Shown here piece by piece: positions 15,325 through 22,710 of a stretch of DNA of 25,137 nucleotides. Origin of the DNA: Helicobacteraceae bacterium. Lineage in GTDB: Bacteria; Campylobacterota; Campylobacteria; Campylobacterales; Sulfurimonadaceae. The DNA is taken from contig JAMOQV010000159.1 of assembly GCA_027068615.1 (NCBI GenBank), positions 1-25,137 of the forward strand. Reading direction: 5' to 3'. Every line of letters begins with the position of its first letter. The stretch's first letter is position 1. The position numbers and the translations under genes were made by a program. Below the pieces are notes generated by a model. It had not been told where the DNA came from. It worked only from the letters and a program-made list of their open reading frames with translations, and did no database searches.

Positions 15325-15975
15325 TTAAAAAACCCTTGTAGAAGGGTTTTTATTTTTTAGAAGGTAAGCATGGTAGAGATGGACATTTGTTTCAACTTCT
15401 GAACCATAATTTTCATTATCTTTATTTTTAAATACCAACACTATTTTATTGTTTGGTGTTTTATGCCAAGATAAAATATTTGCACCTTTAAAATTGGCTC
15501 TTTGTATAATATCATTTAGTTTATCTTTATCTAATGATATTTTTACTTTTTTTGTAACTTTCTTTTTAGATGGTTTGTATTCTTCATCTTCTTTTGGTTT
15601 ATTTGATTTTTTAAAAACTTCAACTAATTTTTTCTTTACATAACTTACAGCTTCTTCTTTTTTACTAGCTTCTTCTATAACTTGAGCTATAAAGCTAATA
15701 TCATGTTCTAGAGATACATTTCTTGAATTTCCTATATTTGCATGTATATTTTTTTGCTCATCATCTTTAATATCTATCGTTGCTGGCTTTGATCTTTCAC
15801 TTGGAATTTGTATATTTATATCTAATGATTCATAAGTATCACTTAATTTTATATCTATACTATCACCTTCTGAACTTGAAAGTAAAGATGTTTCAGTGTG
15901 AAGATGAATAGTTTGTTGTTTCTTTAAATGTGCTGATAAGTTTTTTAAATATTTATTAATATCTTCAGAGTACAT
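15325..15975 (-). CDS. Hypothetical lysine-rich protein, family not recognised
   Basis: A 216-residue protein without signal peptide or membrane helix. Three parts can be seen: an N-terminal region (1-75) with alternating polar/hydrophobic beta-like strands (SIDIKLSDTYESLDINIQI); a helical middle (88-122); a lysine-rich linker (123-148); and a compact C-terminal part (149-210), KLNDIIQRANFKGANILSWHK followed by KIVLVFKN, that looks folded. The charge suggests nucleic-acid or envelope-surface contact, but that is speculation. The ATG at 15973-15975 follows TAGGATTG, and a minus-strand TATAAT (16009-16014) lies upstream, so it looks expressed. Its last eight codons (KNPSTRVF) are written by the terminator hairpin it shares with the convergent operon. 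It stands alone, with no operon partner. Confidence 0.7.
   Translation of the reverse strand: MYSEDINKYLKNLSAHLKKQQTIHLHTETSLLSSSEGDSIDIKLSDTYESLDINIQIPSERSKPATIDIKDDEQKNIHANIGNSRNVSLEHDISFIAQVIEEASKKEEAVSYVKKKLVEVFKKSNKPKEDEEYKPSKKKVTKKVKISLDKDKLNDIIQRANFKGANILSWHKTPNNKIVLVFKNKDNENYGSEVETNVHLYHAYLLKNKNPSTRVF
15328..15357. terminator. Strong bidirectional terminator
   Basis: AAAAACCCTT (15328-15337), loop GTAG, then AAGGGTTTTT (15342-15351) and ATTTTTT. A 10-bp perfect stem with a GC core and T tracts on both strands ends the motA operon and the minus-strand hypothetical gene. It lies inside the 3' coding end of the latter. Confidence 0.9.
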
Positions 15976-16008
15976 TTTTCAATCCTATCAATCTATTTAC
16001 AATGTTAT

Positions 16009-16014
16009 ATTATA
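16009..16014 (-). promoter_or_regulatory. -10 box for the hypothetical gene at 15325-15975
   Basis: Minus-strand TATAAT, 33 bases before the start codon, with AGGA as ribosome binding site. No -35 is apparent. The rest of the gap up to the aroB promoter holds nothing else I can identify. Confidence 0.55.
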
Positions 16015-16067
16015 GAATATTTTTTTAAATATTACGATGCCTTTAAAACAATTTAGCATTTTTTTAG

Positions 16068-16073
16068 TAAAAT
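16068..16073 (+). promoter_or_regulatory. Probable -10 box for aroB-mscS
   Basis: TAAAAT at 16068-16073 after a T-rich run (TTTTTTAG), a pattern common in Campylobacterota sigma-70 promoters. It lies 40 bases before the chosen aroB ATG. Confidence 0.45.
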
Positions 16074-16113
16074 TAAAGTAATATCTAACACATTTAAAAA
16101 TTTGGAAGTGACA

Positions 16114-17163
16114 ATGCAAGTAGATATAACATTAAAAAAGACAGTAGATAATTCATATAGTATAGTTATAGATGAGATACCAAAGATACATTTTGATACA
16201 AAAGTAGCAATAGTAACAAACCCTAAAGTTGCTGGATTGCATCTAGGTTATCTACTTAGTCGTATATCTGCAAAAGAGTTATATATCATAACTGTACCAG
16301 ATGGTGAGGAGTATAAGAATCAACAAAGTGTTGATACCATCTTAGAATCATTATTTAACCACCGTTTTAACCGTAAATCTATGCTTATCGCTTTTGGTGG
16401 TGGGGTTATTGGAGATATGACAGGTTATGTTTCTAGCATCTATCAAAGAGGGATTGATTTTATACAGATTCCAACTACTTTACTTTCTCAAGTAGATGCT
16501 AGTGTTGGTGGAAAAACAGGTATGAATAACTCTTATGGTAAAAATCTTATCGGTGCATTTCACCAACCTCGTGCTGTTTACATAGACCCATATTTTTTAA
16601 CTACATTACCAACTAGAGAGTTTGGAGCAGGTGTTGCTGAGATAGTGAAGATGGCAGTAACTTTTAATAAAGATTTTTTTGAATTTTTAGAAAAAGCTGA
16701 TTTAAAAGACCCTAAAGTTTTACAAGAGGCTATAAAACAAGCTGTTCAAACTAAAGCTAGTGTGGTTGCTCAAGATGAAAAAGAACATGGGTTAAGAGCT
16801 GCATTAAACTATGGACACACATTTGGTCATGTGATAGAAAATGAAACACAGTATAAACAATATCTCCATGGTGAAGCAGTAGCTATAGGTATGGTTATGG
16901 CGAATGAAACAGCTATAAAAATGAATTTGATGGATGAAAAAGAGGCTTCAAGAGTTATTAGTTTACTTAAAAAGTATGATTTACCAACAACTTACAAGAT
17001 AAAAGATATTCGTTCATTTTATGAAACATTTTTTTTAGATAAAAAAAGTTCTGATGATAAGATAACTTTTATATTGCCAGTTGGTATTGGTGGAGTTAAG
17101 ATTACGGATGATATACCATTGGGTACGATTATGTGTGTTTTAAATAAATTTGAGGCTATTTGA
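16114..17163 (+). CDS. aroB: 3-Dehydroquinate synthase
   Basis: Second step of the shikimate pathway: converts DAHP to 3-dehydroquinate, using NAD+ and a divalent metal. The 349 residues hold the NAD-binding stretch LIAFGGGVIGDMTGYVSS, the substrate block IPTTLLSQVDASVGGKTGMN, and the metal ligands in GAGVAEIVK (E), NYGHTFGHVIE (H) and LHGEAVAIG (H). All are in place and the length is normal. A TTG at 16102 opens the frame four codons earlier, but ATG 16114 is better spaced from GGAAGTG (16104-16110). The stop overlaps the mscS ATG (TGATG), so the two genes are translationally coupled. I recall the aroB-mscS pairing from other Campylobacterota. Confidence 0.95.
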   Translation: MQVDITLKKTVDNSYSIVIDEIPKIHFDTKVAIVTNPKVAGLHLGYLLSRISAKELYIITVPDGEEYKNQQSVDTILESLFNHRFNRKSMLIAFGGGVIGDMTGYVSSIYQRGIDFIQIPTTLLSQVDASVGGKTGMNNSYGKNLIGAFHQPRAVYIDPYFLTTLPTREFGAGVAEIVKMAVTFNKDFFEFLEKADLKDPKVLQEAIKQAVQTKASVVAQDEKEHGLRAALNYGHTFGHVIENETQYKQYLHGEAVAIGMVMANETAIKMNLMDEKEASRVISLLKKYDLPTTYKIKDIRSFYETFFLDKKSSDDKITFILPVGIGGVKITDDIPLGTIMCVLNKFEAI

Positions 17164-18830
17164 TGAAAAAGTTTATCTTTATCTTTTTATTTTTAACAAT
17201 AAGCCTTTTTTCATCGGAAGATATAAACTCTACACAGATAACTATAGATGAAGATATAGAGCTAATCAAACAAGAAAGGCTTAAAGAGGAAGAGTCAAAG
17301 AAGGAATTACTTAGAAAAGAGAAGATAGATAACTATCTAAGACAGTTAAAAAAGATAGAATCTAAAATATCTGTAGAGCAGGTTTGGACTAAAAGTTATG
17401 CTTCTTATCTTACCTCTTTAGATGTAAGAAATTCGTTAGAGAAGATAAAAAAAAGGATAAAGTATCTAAAAACTCATAAAAAAACAGATAAAGAGAAAGA
17501 GGAGTTAAGTTCTTTAATTTCTAAAGAGAAGATTTTAGATATACAGGTTGATAAACTTCAAGAAAAAGAGAGTGCCCCATTTTCAGAACTTTTAACACCA
17601 CCAAAAATTCCAGATGATATAACGGTTGATAACCCTTTTGAGATATTTACAGGTATATCTCTTATAAAAACATTGGATGCTGATTTTGAAAGTTATAAAA
17701 CAAAAGAGGAAAAACTAAAAGACTTAATTAGACTTCTTAAAAAAGAAAGAGATATATACAAAGCTATTTTAGCATTAGATAAAGAAAAAAAGTATCTTAA
17801 AAGTGCTAAAGAGGTAGAGACTCAACTTGAAAGGTTTGAGACAGCTTATGATACGATTAGTATAACTTTAGAGGTATATGAAAAAAGATTAGAAGCATTA
17901 GAAGCTAAGATAAACAAAGGTATAGAACAACAAGTTTATAGATTAGGTAAGATAGGTATTATTATATTTATTGTTTTATTTGTATTTTTTATATTTAAAC
18001 AGATAGCTAAAAAATACATAATGGACAATGAACGATTTTATATGGCAAATAAAATCATATCTTTTATAAGCTATACAATAATTCTTCTTATACTTTTTGT
18101 AAGTTATATGGAAAATGCAAGTTATTTAGTAACTATACTTGGATTTGCTTCTGCTGGTATCGCTATCGCTATGAAAGACTGGTTTATGAGTATATTGGGT
18201 TGGCTTGTTATAGTTTTTGGTGGTAGCATCCATGTTGGAGATAGAATCCGTGTAGATATGGATGGGATGAAGTATGTTGGTGATGTTTTAGATATATCTT
18301 TGCTTCGTATGACTGTTTTAGAAGATATAACTTTAACAGCTATTGAACAAAACAGAAGAGCTGGTAGGATTGTATTTGTACCAAATAACTATATCTTTAC
18401 AAGACTTATAGCTAACTATACACATAGTTCTTTAAAAACAGTTTGGGATGGAGTTAGCGTAACTATAACTTTTGATTCAAACCATAAAAAGGCTATGAAA
18501 ATAGCTAAAGATATAACTAAAAAGTATTCAAAAGGTTATACGGAGATAACAAGAAAACAGTTAAATAAACTAAGACACCACTATAATCTTAAAAATACAA
18601 ATGTAGAGCCTAGAATTTTTTCATTTATAAGAGATAATGGTATATCTATAGATTCTTGGTATCTTACAAATGCTTATGGCACTTTAACTTTAAGAAGTGT
18701 TATCTCTATAGAGATAGTTAGTGCTTTTAATCTTGAAGATGATATAACTATAGCATATCCAACTCAAAAAATTCAGATTCAAAGAGTACCCCAAAAACCA
18801 CCTTTTGAGATTGAAGAGGAGATAGTTTAA
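17163..18830 (+). CDS. Large MscS-family mechanosensitive channel with periplasmic coiled-coil domain
   Basis: Tension-gated channel that releases solutes on hypo-osmotic shock. Counting from ATG 17163 there are 555 residues: a signal peptide (1-18), a long charged, coiled-coil-rich periplasmic region (about 25-255), then membrane helices at about 262-285, 298-315 and the pore helix region 320-355. The pore region reads VTILGFASAGIAIAMKDW with the conserved small-residue packing pattern. The MscS beta domain follows (IHVGDRIRVDMDGMKYVGDV) and a C-terminal alpha/beta domain to the end. This is roughly twice the size of E. coli MscS and smaller than MscK. It shares one base with the aroB stop; a TTG one codon upstream is unnecessary. 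It converges on ftsY, with 3 bases between the stops. Confidence 0.88.
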   Translation: MKKFIFIFLFLTISLFSSEDINSTQITIDEDIELIKQERLKEEESKKELLRKEKIDNYLRQLKKIESKISVEQVWTKSYASYLTSLDVRNSLEKIKKRIKYLKTHKKTDKEKEELSSLISKEKILDIQVDKLQEKESAPFSELLTPPKIPDDITVDNPFEIFTGISLIKTLDADFESYKTKEEKLKDLIRLLKKERDIYKAILALDKEKKYLKSAKEVETQLERFETAYDTISITLEVYEKRLEALEAKINKGIEQQVYRLGKIGIIIFIVLFVFFIFKQIAKKYIMDNERFYMANKIISFISYTIILLILFVSYMENASYLVTILGFASAGIAIAMKDWFMSILGWLVIVFGGSIHVGDRIRVDMDGMKYVGDVLDISLLRMTVLEDITLTAIEQNRRAGRIVFVPNNYIFTRLIANYTHSSLKTVWDGVSVTITFDSNHKKAMKIAKDITKKYSKGYTEITRKQLNKLRHHYNLKNTNVEPRIFSFIRDNGISIDSWYLTNAYGTLTLRSVISIEIVSAFNLEDDITIAYPTQKIQIQRVPQKPPFEIEEEIV

Positions 18831-18837
18831 AAACTAT
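18822..18837. terminator. Small hairpin across the mscS and ftsY stops
   Basis: ATAGTTT (18822-18828), two-base loop, AAACTAT (18831-18837). It contains both stop codons (TAA 18828-18830; minus-strand TAG 18834-18836). The stem is short and AT-rich, the loop is tight and no T tract follows, so function as a terminator is doubtful. Confidence 0.3.
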
Positions 18838-19727
18838 TCTTCTTCACTTCCTTCATTATCTACAAATATTGCATCTAGTAAGCCATCTACAAATTCGTAT
18901 TTATCAAAAGGTGTTAAGTTTTCAGGTTGTTCCCCTGTACCTATATATAAGATAGGAAGTTCAAGCTCATAAGCTATACTAAATACACTACCGCCTTTAG
19001 CTGTTCCATCTAGTTTTGTTATAATAATACCATCTATCCCTATCATCTCATTGAATGCTTTTGCTTGAGCTATAGCTGAGTTACCTTGTGTTCCATCTAG
19101 TATAAGAACCGTTCTATGTGGTGCTCCACTATGTGCTTTTTCACATATACGATTTATCTTTTTTAATTCATTGGCTAGATTTTTTTGAGTGTGAAGGCGA
19201 CCAGCTGTATCTATGATAACATTATCAAAACCTTTTGCTTTTGCTGAGTCTATAGTATCATAAGCAACAGCAGAACTATCATGACCTTGTTTTGAAGAAA
19301 CTATAGGGATATCTAGTTTTTTAGACCAAAGTGTTAGTTGCTCAATAGCAGCAGCACGAAATGTATCTCCAGCACCTAGTATAACTTGTTTTCCTTCATT
19401 TTTATATTTTTGTGCTAGTTTAGATACAGTAGTAGTTTTTCCAGCTCCGTTTACACCAACTATCAGCTCAACAAATGGTGCTTCATACTCTGGTTCTTGA
19501 TATGATGTGTGTGAAAGTGTAGCTAAGAGTTTTGATCTAAGTACCTCTCTTGTAATTTTATCTTGATAAGTTTGTTTAAGTATAATTTCTACCAAATCAT
19601 ATTCAACATCAGCTTCTAGTAAGATATCTTCTATCTCATCTTTTGTAAATACAATCTTTTTTTTAGGAACTACAGATTTTATAGCTTCTGTTGTTTTTTG
19701 TAATGACTTTTTTATAAATCCAAACAT
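18834..19727 (-). CDS. ftsY: Signal recognition particle receptor FtsY
   Basis: SRP-family GTPase that docks ribosome-nascent chain complexes at the inner membrane. The 297 residues comprise an N domain (about 1-80) and a G domain with GVNGAGKTTT (91-100, P-loop), DTFRAAA (121-127), DTAGR (173-177), TKLDG (237-241) and the closing GTGEQPENLTPFD. It lacks the long acidic N-terminal extension of E. coli FtsY; the first residues (MFGFIKKSLQKTTEAIKSVV) look like an amphipathic membrane-targeting helix. It starts 4 bases after the tlpA-like stop and is the second gene of that minus-strand operon. Confidence 0.96.
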   Translation of the reverse strand: MFGFIKKSLQKTTEAIKSVVPKKKIVFTKDEIEDILLEADVEYDLVEIILKQTYQDKITREVLRSKLLATLSHTSYQEPEYEAPFVELIVGVNGAGKTTTVSKLAQKYKNEGKQVILGAGDTFRAAAIEQLTLWSKKLDIPIVSSKQGHDSSAVAYDTIDSAKAKGFDNVIIDTAGRLHTQKNLANELKKINRICEKAHSGAPHRTVLILDGTQGNSAIAQAKAFNEMIGIDGIIITKLDGTAKGGSVFSIAYELELPILYIGTGEQPENLTPFDKYEFVDGLLDAIFVDNEGSEEE

Positions 19728-19731
19728 ATTA

Positions 19732-20307
19732 TTATCTTCCTAATGCTCTTTTGATATCACTTTCTATAAATTCTTCCTCTACAGAACCTACATAGTTGTT
19801 GATAAGTTTACCATCTTTATATATAACTATAAATGGTATAGGAAAGTTTTTTCCAACATCTAAAGAGTTAGCAATAGCTTTTATAAGTTTTTGATTTTGA
19901 TTTGAATTAACTAAAGTATAATTGATATTGTATTGTTTCTTAAAGTCTTTTAGTTTTTCATTACTTATAGGGTCTTCTACAGTAAGCCCTATGATAACTA
20001 GATTATCTTTGTATTTTGATTTTAATGAACTAAGATGTTTTGTAGCTATTCTACAAGGTGGACACCAAGTTGCATATATATCTAGTATGATCACTTTGCC
20101 TTTTGCATTTTCAAGAGTAAATCCTGTATCTACTTTTTTTATATTGTAAGTTTTACCATCTAAATTTTTTAGCGGGTATTCATTTTTTGGTATAGTTTGT
20201 TCAGGAACTATAGTTTTAATCTCTTGCAACTGTTTTTTATCGCTGTTGCAACCACTTAAAAATAGTGACATAACTAAAAAACTTGATAAAATTGTTGTTT
20301 TTCTCAT
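19732..20307 (-). CDS. TlpA-like thioredoxin-fold lipoprotein
   Basis: Periplasm-facing thiol-disulfide oxidoreductase. The 191 residues begin with a lipoprotein signal (LFLSGC, lipidated cysteine C20), a short linker, then a thioredoxin fold with the active site ATWCPPCR (C82 and C85) and the cis-proline loop FPIPFIVIYKDGK. The CPPC site and the sequence around it match the TlpA/ResA group, which usually reduces thiols, for example during cytochrome c maturation. No cytochrome biogenesis gene is adjacent, so the partner is unknown. The ATG follows GAGGAT. It leads the operon with ftsY, an order I recall from Campylobacter, where the 5-FCL and RNase Y genes also lie next door. Confidence 0.88.
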   Translation of the reverse strand: MRKTTILSSFLVMSLFLSGCNSDKKQLQEIKTIVPEQTIPKNEYPLKNLDGKTYNIKKVDTGFTLENAKGKVIILDIYATWCPPCRIATKHLSSLKSKYKDNLVIIGLTVEDPISNEKLKDFKKQYNINYTLVNSNQNQKLIKAIANSLDVGKNFPIPFIVIYKDGKLINNYVGSVEEEFIESDIKRALGR

Positions 20308-20340
20308 CTGTTTATCCTCATAAGATATTATTTTGTAAGA

Positions 20341-20353
20341 TAAAATTTTACCA
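20341..20353. promoter_or_regulatory. Fused divergent -10 boxes for tlpA-ftsY and 5-FCL-rny
   Basis: TAAAATTTTA (20341-20350) is self-complementary and gives TAAAAT on each strand. On the minus strand it is preceded by TGG (20351-20353), making an extended -10 for the tlpA-like gene. The plus-strand copy lies 25 bases before the 5-FCL start. Confidence 0.5.
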
Positions 20354-20365
20354 TAAAGATTTGAG

Positions 20366-20920
20366 ATGCCTCTTATAAAAAAAATATTTAGAGAAACTTG
20401 TTTAAAAAAACTTAGATATTCAACAAAACATAATAAAATTTATAAAGATTATTTAGTCAATAAAAAGTTAATGGATGAATTGAAAAATACTAAGGGTAAA
20501 AACATATTATTTTATTATCCAATGGCAAATGAGGTAAATATATTAAAAGTATTAAAAAAACTTAGACAAACTAACAATATCTTGTTACCATTTATGGTAG
20601 GTAAAAGTTTTAAAGTAGTACCATATAGGTTGCCCATTTATGCAAGTAGATTTGGTATATTTGAAGCAAAAAATTCAATAAAAAAAATTCAAAATATAGA
20701 CATAGCTATTGTACCTGTAGTTGGTATTGATTCAAATTTACAACGAGTAGGTTTTGGAAAAGGGATGTATGATCGCTTTTTTTCAAGATTGAAAAAAAAA
20801 CCATATACAATTTTTATACAACCTGAACTTTGCTTTAGTAAAGAAAAGGTATGTGATGATTATGATGTAAATTGTGATTTGATGCTTACATCAAAGGTAA
20901 AGATAGTAGCTAGAAAATAG
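20366..20920 (+). CDS. 5-Formyltetrahydrofolate cyclo-ligase family protein
   Basis: ATP-dependent enzyme that turns 5-formyl-THF into 5,10-methenyl-THF, returning folate to one-carbon metabolism in the cytoplasm. The 184 residues show the family layout: a basic N terminus, IMFYYPMANEVN-like middle (read here as ILFYYPMANEVN), and the diagnostic C-terminal stretch VVGIDSNLQRVGFGKGMYDR, equivalent to the usual P-x-x-x-FD-x-x-G-x-RLG-x-G-x-GYYDR. Two positions differ from consensus (ID for FD, M for G/Y), but the binding pattern is kept. The ribosome binding site is weak (TTGAG). RNase Y follows after 7 bases and is surely co-transcribed. This gene is more A-rich than its neighbours. Confidence 0.85.
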   Translation: MPLIKKIFRETCLKKLRYSTKHNKIYKDYLVNKKLMDELKNTKGKNILFYYPMANEVNILKVLKKLRQTNNILLPFMVGKSFKVVPYRLPIYASRFGIFEAKNSIKKIQNIDIAIVPVVGIDSNLQRVGFGKGMYDRFFSRLKKKPYTIFIQPELCFSKEKVCDDYDVNCDLMLTSKVKIVARK

Positions 20921-20927
20921 GAAAAAT

Positions 20928-22496
20928 ATGTTAAATGAAATAATCATAGGTGGTTTTGTATCATTGATAAGCGGATTGATTGGCTTTTTCATTTCTAAAA
21001 AAATAACGAGTGCAAATTTTGATATTTATATAGCTCAAGCAAAAGCAAAGGCAAGTGCCATCGAAAATGAAGCACAAAATCTTTTACAAAAATCAACTTT
21101 AAAGTCTAAAGAGATAGAGTTAGAAGCTCAAAAGCTTTTTGATAGTGCAAAACAAAGAGCTAAAGCTGATTTATCTAAAAGAGAAGAAGCGATATTAAAA
21201 AAAGAGAAAGATTTTAAAAGATATAAACAATCAGAAGAGGATAAACTTTCAAACGAAAGGATAGCTTTAAAAGCTAAAAAGGTTAATCTTCAAAGAAATG
21301 AAAAGTCATTAGAGTTATTAAAAGAGAGTTATGAAAAGAAGATAGATGAGGCACTTCATGCTATAGAACATAGTGCAGGTATGACAAAAGAGGAAGCTAA
21401 AAAAGTTCTTTTAGAAAAGATGGAAGATAAATCTCGTGCAGAGATAGCTCATATAGTTAGAAAGTATGAAAACGAAGCAAAAGAGCAGGGTAGAAAAAAA
21501 GCAAATTATATCTTAGCACAAGCTACTAGTCGTTATGCTGGAGACTTTGCATCTGAGAGATTAATTAGTTTAGTTCAACTAAATAATGATGAACTAAAAG
21601 GTAGAATTATTGGTAAAGAGGGTAGAAATATAAAAGCACTAGAAGCAGTGTTAGGTGTTGATATAGTTATAGATGATACCCCAAATGCTATACTTGTAAG
21701 TAGTTTTAATCTTTATCGTAGAGCGATAGCTACAAAAACACTAAAACTTCTTATAGAGGATGGTAGAATACAACCTGCTCGTATAGAGGAGATTTTTGAA
21801 AAAGTAACAGATGAATTTGAAGCTGGTATATTAGCTGAAGGTGAAGAGTTGGTTGCTGATTTAGATATAGGTGTAATGCATCCAGAACTGATGAAGTTAC
21901 TAGGTAAACTTCGTTATCGTGCATCTTATGGACAAAATGCACTAGCACATACTTTAGAGGTTGCTCATTTAGCTGGAATTATGGCTGCTGAGATGGGTGG
22001 AGATGCAAGACTTGCTCGTCGTGCTGGGTTACTTCACGATATAGGTAAAGCACTTACTCATGATTTAGAAGGTAATCATATTGATTTGGGTGCAGATATA
22101 TGTAATAGATACAATGAAAATTCTGTAGTTATAAATGCTATATATGCACATCATGGTCATGAAGATATAGAGAGTGTTGAATGTGGGGCTGTTTGTGCAG
22201 CAGATGCACTCTCAGCTGCAAGACCAGGTGCAAGACGAGAGGTTTTAGAGAGTTTCTTAAAAAGGGTAAGTGAGATAGAAGAGATAGCATCTTCAAAAAA
22301 TGGTGTAAAACAAGCTTATGCTATAAATGCAGGTCGTGAAGTTAGAGTTATGGTAAATGCAACACTTATAAATGATGATGAAGCAGTACTTATGGCTAAT
22401 GAGATAGCAAAAGAGATAGAGGAAAAAGTTTCTTATCCAGGTGAGATAAAAGTAAATGTTATAAGAGAAAATAGAGCTATAGTTTTTGCAAAATAG
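20928..22496 (+). CDS. rny: Ribonuclease Y
   Basis: Membrane-anchored endoribonuclease that starts mRNA decay. The 522 residues contain one N-terminal membrane helix (about 4-23), a long charged coiled coil (about 30-200), a KH RNA-binding domain with GRIIGKEGRNIK (225-236), and an HD metal-dependent catalytic domain with H341, the HD pair at 370-371 (GLLHDIGKA) and AHHGHED (407-413). Length and domain order are those of Bacillus RNase Y and of the Campylobacter and Helicobacter proteins. The ATG is preceded by AGGA overlapping the 5-FCL stop region. The gene is intact. Confidence 0.96.
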   Translation: MLNEIIIGGFVSLISGLIGFFISKKITSANFDIYIAQAKAKASAIENEAQNLLQKSTLKSKEIELEAQKLFDSAKQRAKADLSKREEAILKKEKDFKRYKQSEEDKLSNERIALKAKKVNLQRNEKSLELLKESYEKKIDEALHAIEHSAGMTKEEAKKVLLEKMEDKSRAEIAHIVRKYENEAKEQGRKKANYILAQATSRYAGDFASERLISLVQLNNDELKGRIIGKEGRNIKALEAVLGVDIVIDDTPNAILVSSFNLYRRAIATKTLKLLIEDGRIQPARIEEIFEKVTDEFEAGILAEGEELVADLDIGVMHPELMKLLGKLRYRASYGQNALAHTLEVAHLAGIMAAEMGGDARLARRAGLLHDIGKALTHDLEGNHIDLGADICNRYNENSVVINAIYAHHGHEDIESVECGAVCAADALSAARPGARREVLESFLKRVSEIEEIASSKNGVKQAYAINAGREVRVMVNATLINDDEAVLMANEIAKEIEEKVSYPGEIKVNVIRENRAIVFAK

Positions 22497-22532
22497 CCTC
22501 TCTTCTTAAGATGGTTAATTAATTTTAGAGGT

Positions 22533-22538
22533 TATAAT
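22533..22538 (+). promoter_or_regulatory. -10 box upstream of the truncated arsC-like gene
   Basis: TATAAT at 22533-22538, 16 bases before the ATG at 22555. The implied leader is only about ten bases and shows no Shine-Dalgarno, so the stump may be transcribed but poorly translated. Confidence 0.45.
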
Positions 22539-22554
22539 TTCGCAAATATATTTT

Positions 22555-22695
22555 ATGATTAAGATATGGCATAATCCAAGATGTTCAAAGTCTCGTGCTT
22601 CATTAGAGGTAGTTGAAAATTCAAAACAAGAGTTTGAAGTTTTTAAGTATCTAAATGAAGATATAACAGATGAATCTGAACTTATAAAAGACTAA
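22555..22695 (+). pseudogene. 3'-truncated ArsC/Spx-family (arsenate reductase-like) gene
   Basis: An intact reading frame of only 46 codons starts MIKIWHNPRCSKSRASLEVV and continues with EFEVFKYLNEDITDESELIKD before TAA. This is a clean match to the N terminus of glutaredoxin-like ArsC/YffB proteins, including the catalytic cysteine C10 in NPRCSKSR, but family members are about 110-120 residues long. The second half, with the conserved arginines needed to bind the oxyanion, is absent and is not found in any frame before the next gene. The frame ends inside a perfect 28-base palindrome shared with the cation exporter gene. A TATAAT lies upstream, but no ribosome binding site is seen. Either a decayed gene or, less likely, a retained short peptide. 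Confidence 0.75.
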
Positions 22696-22710
22696 ATTTA
22701 GTCTTTTATA
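22683..22710. terminator. Perfect 28-base palindrome, probable bidirectional terminator
   Basis: The left arm TATAAAAGACTAAA (22683-22696) is the exact reverse complement of 22697-22710. Folded with a four-base AATT loop it gives a long stem flanked by A and T runs. It contains the TAA of the arsC-like stump (22693-22695) and the TAA of the exporter gene (22706-22708). Confidence 0.7.

Noticed and set aside
16102..16113. TTG start for AroB four codons upstream
   Set aside because: The GGAAGTG ribosome binding site overlaps these codons and fits ATG 16114 better.
22497..22535. CCTCT...AGAGG repeat after rny as a terminator
   Set aside because: Five-base arms separated by more than 20 bases, without a following T tract; it overlaps a -10 box instead.
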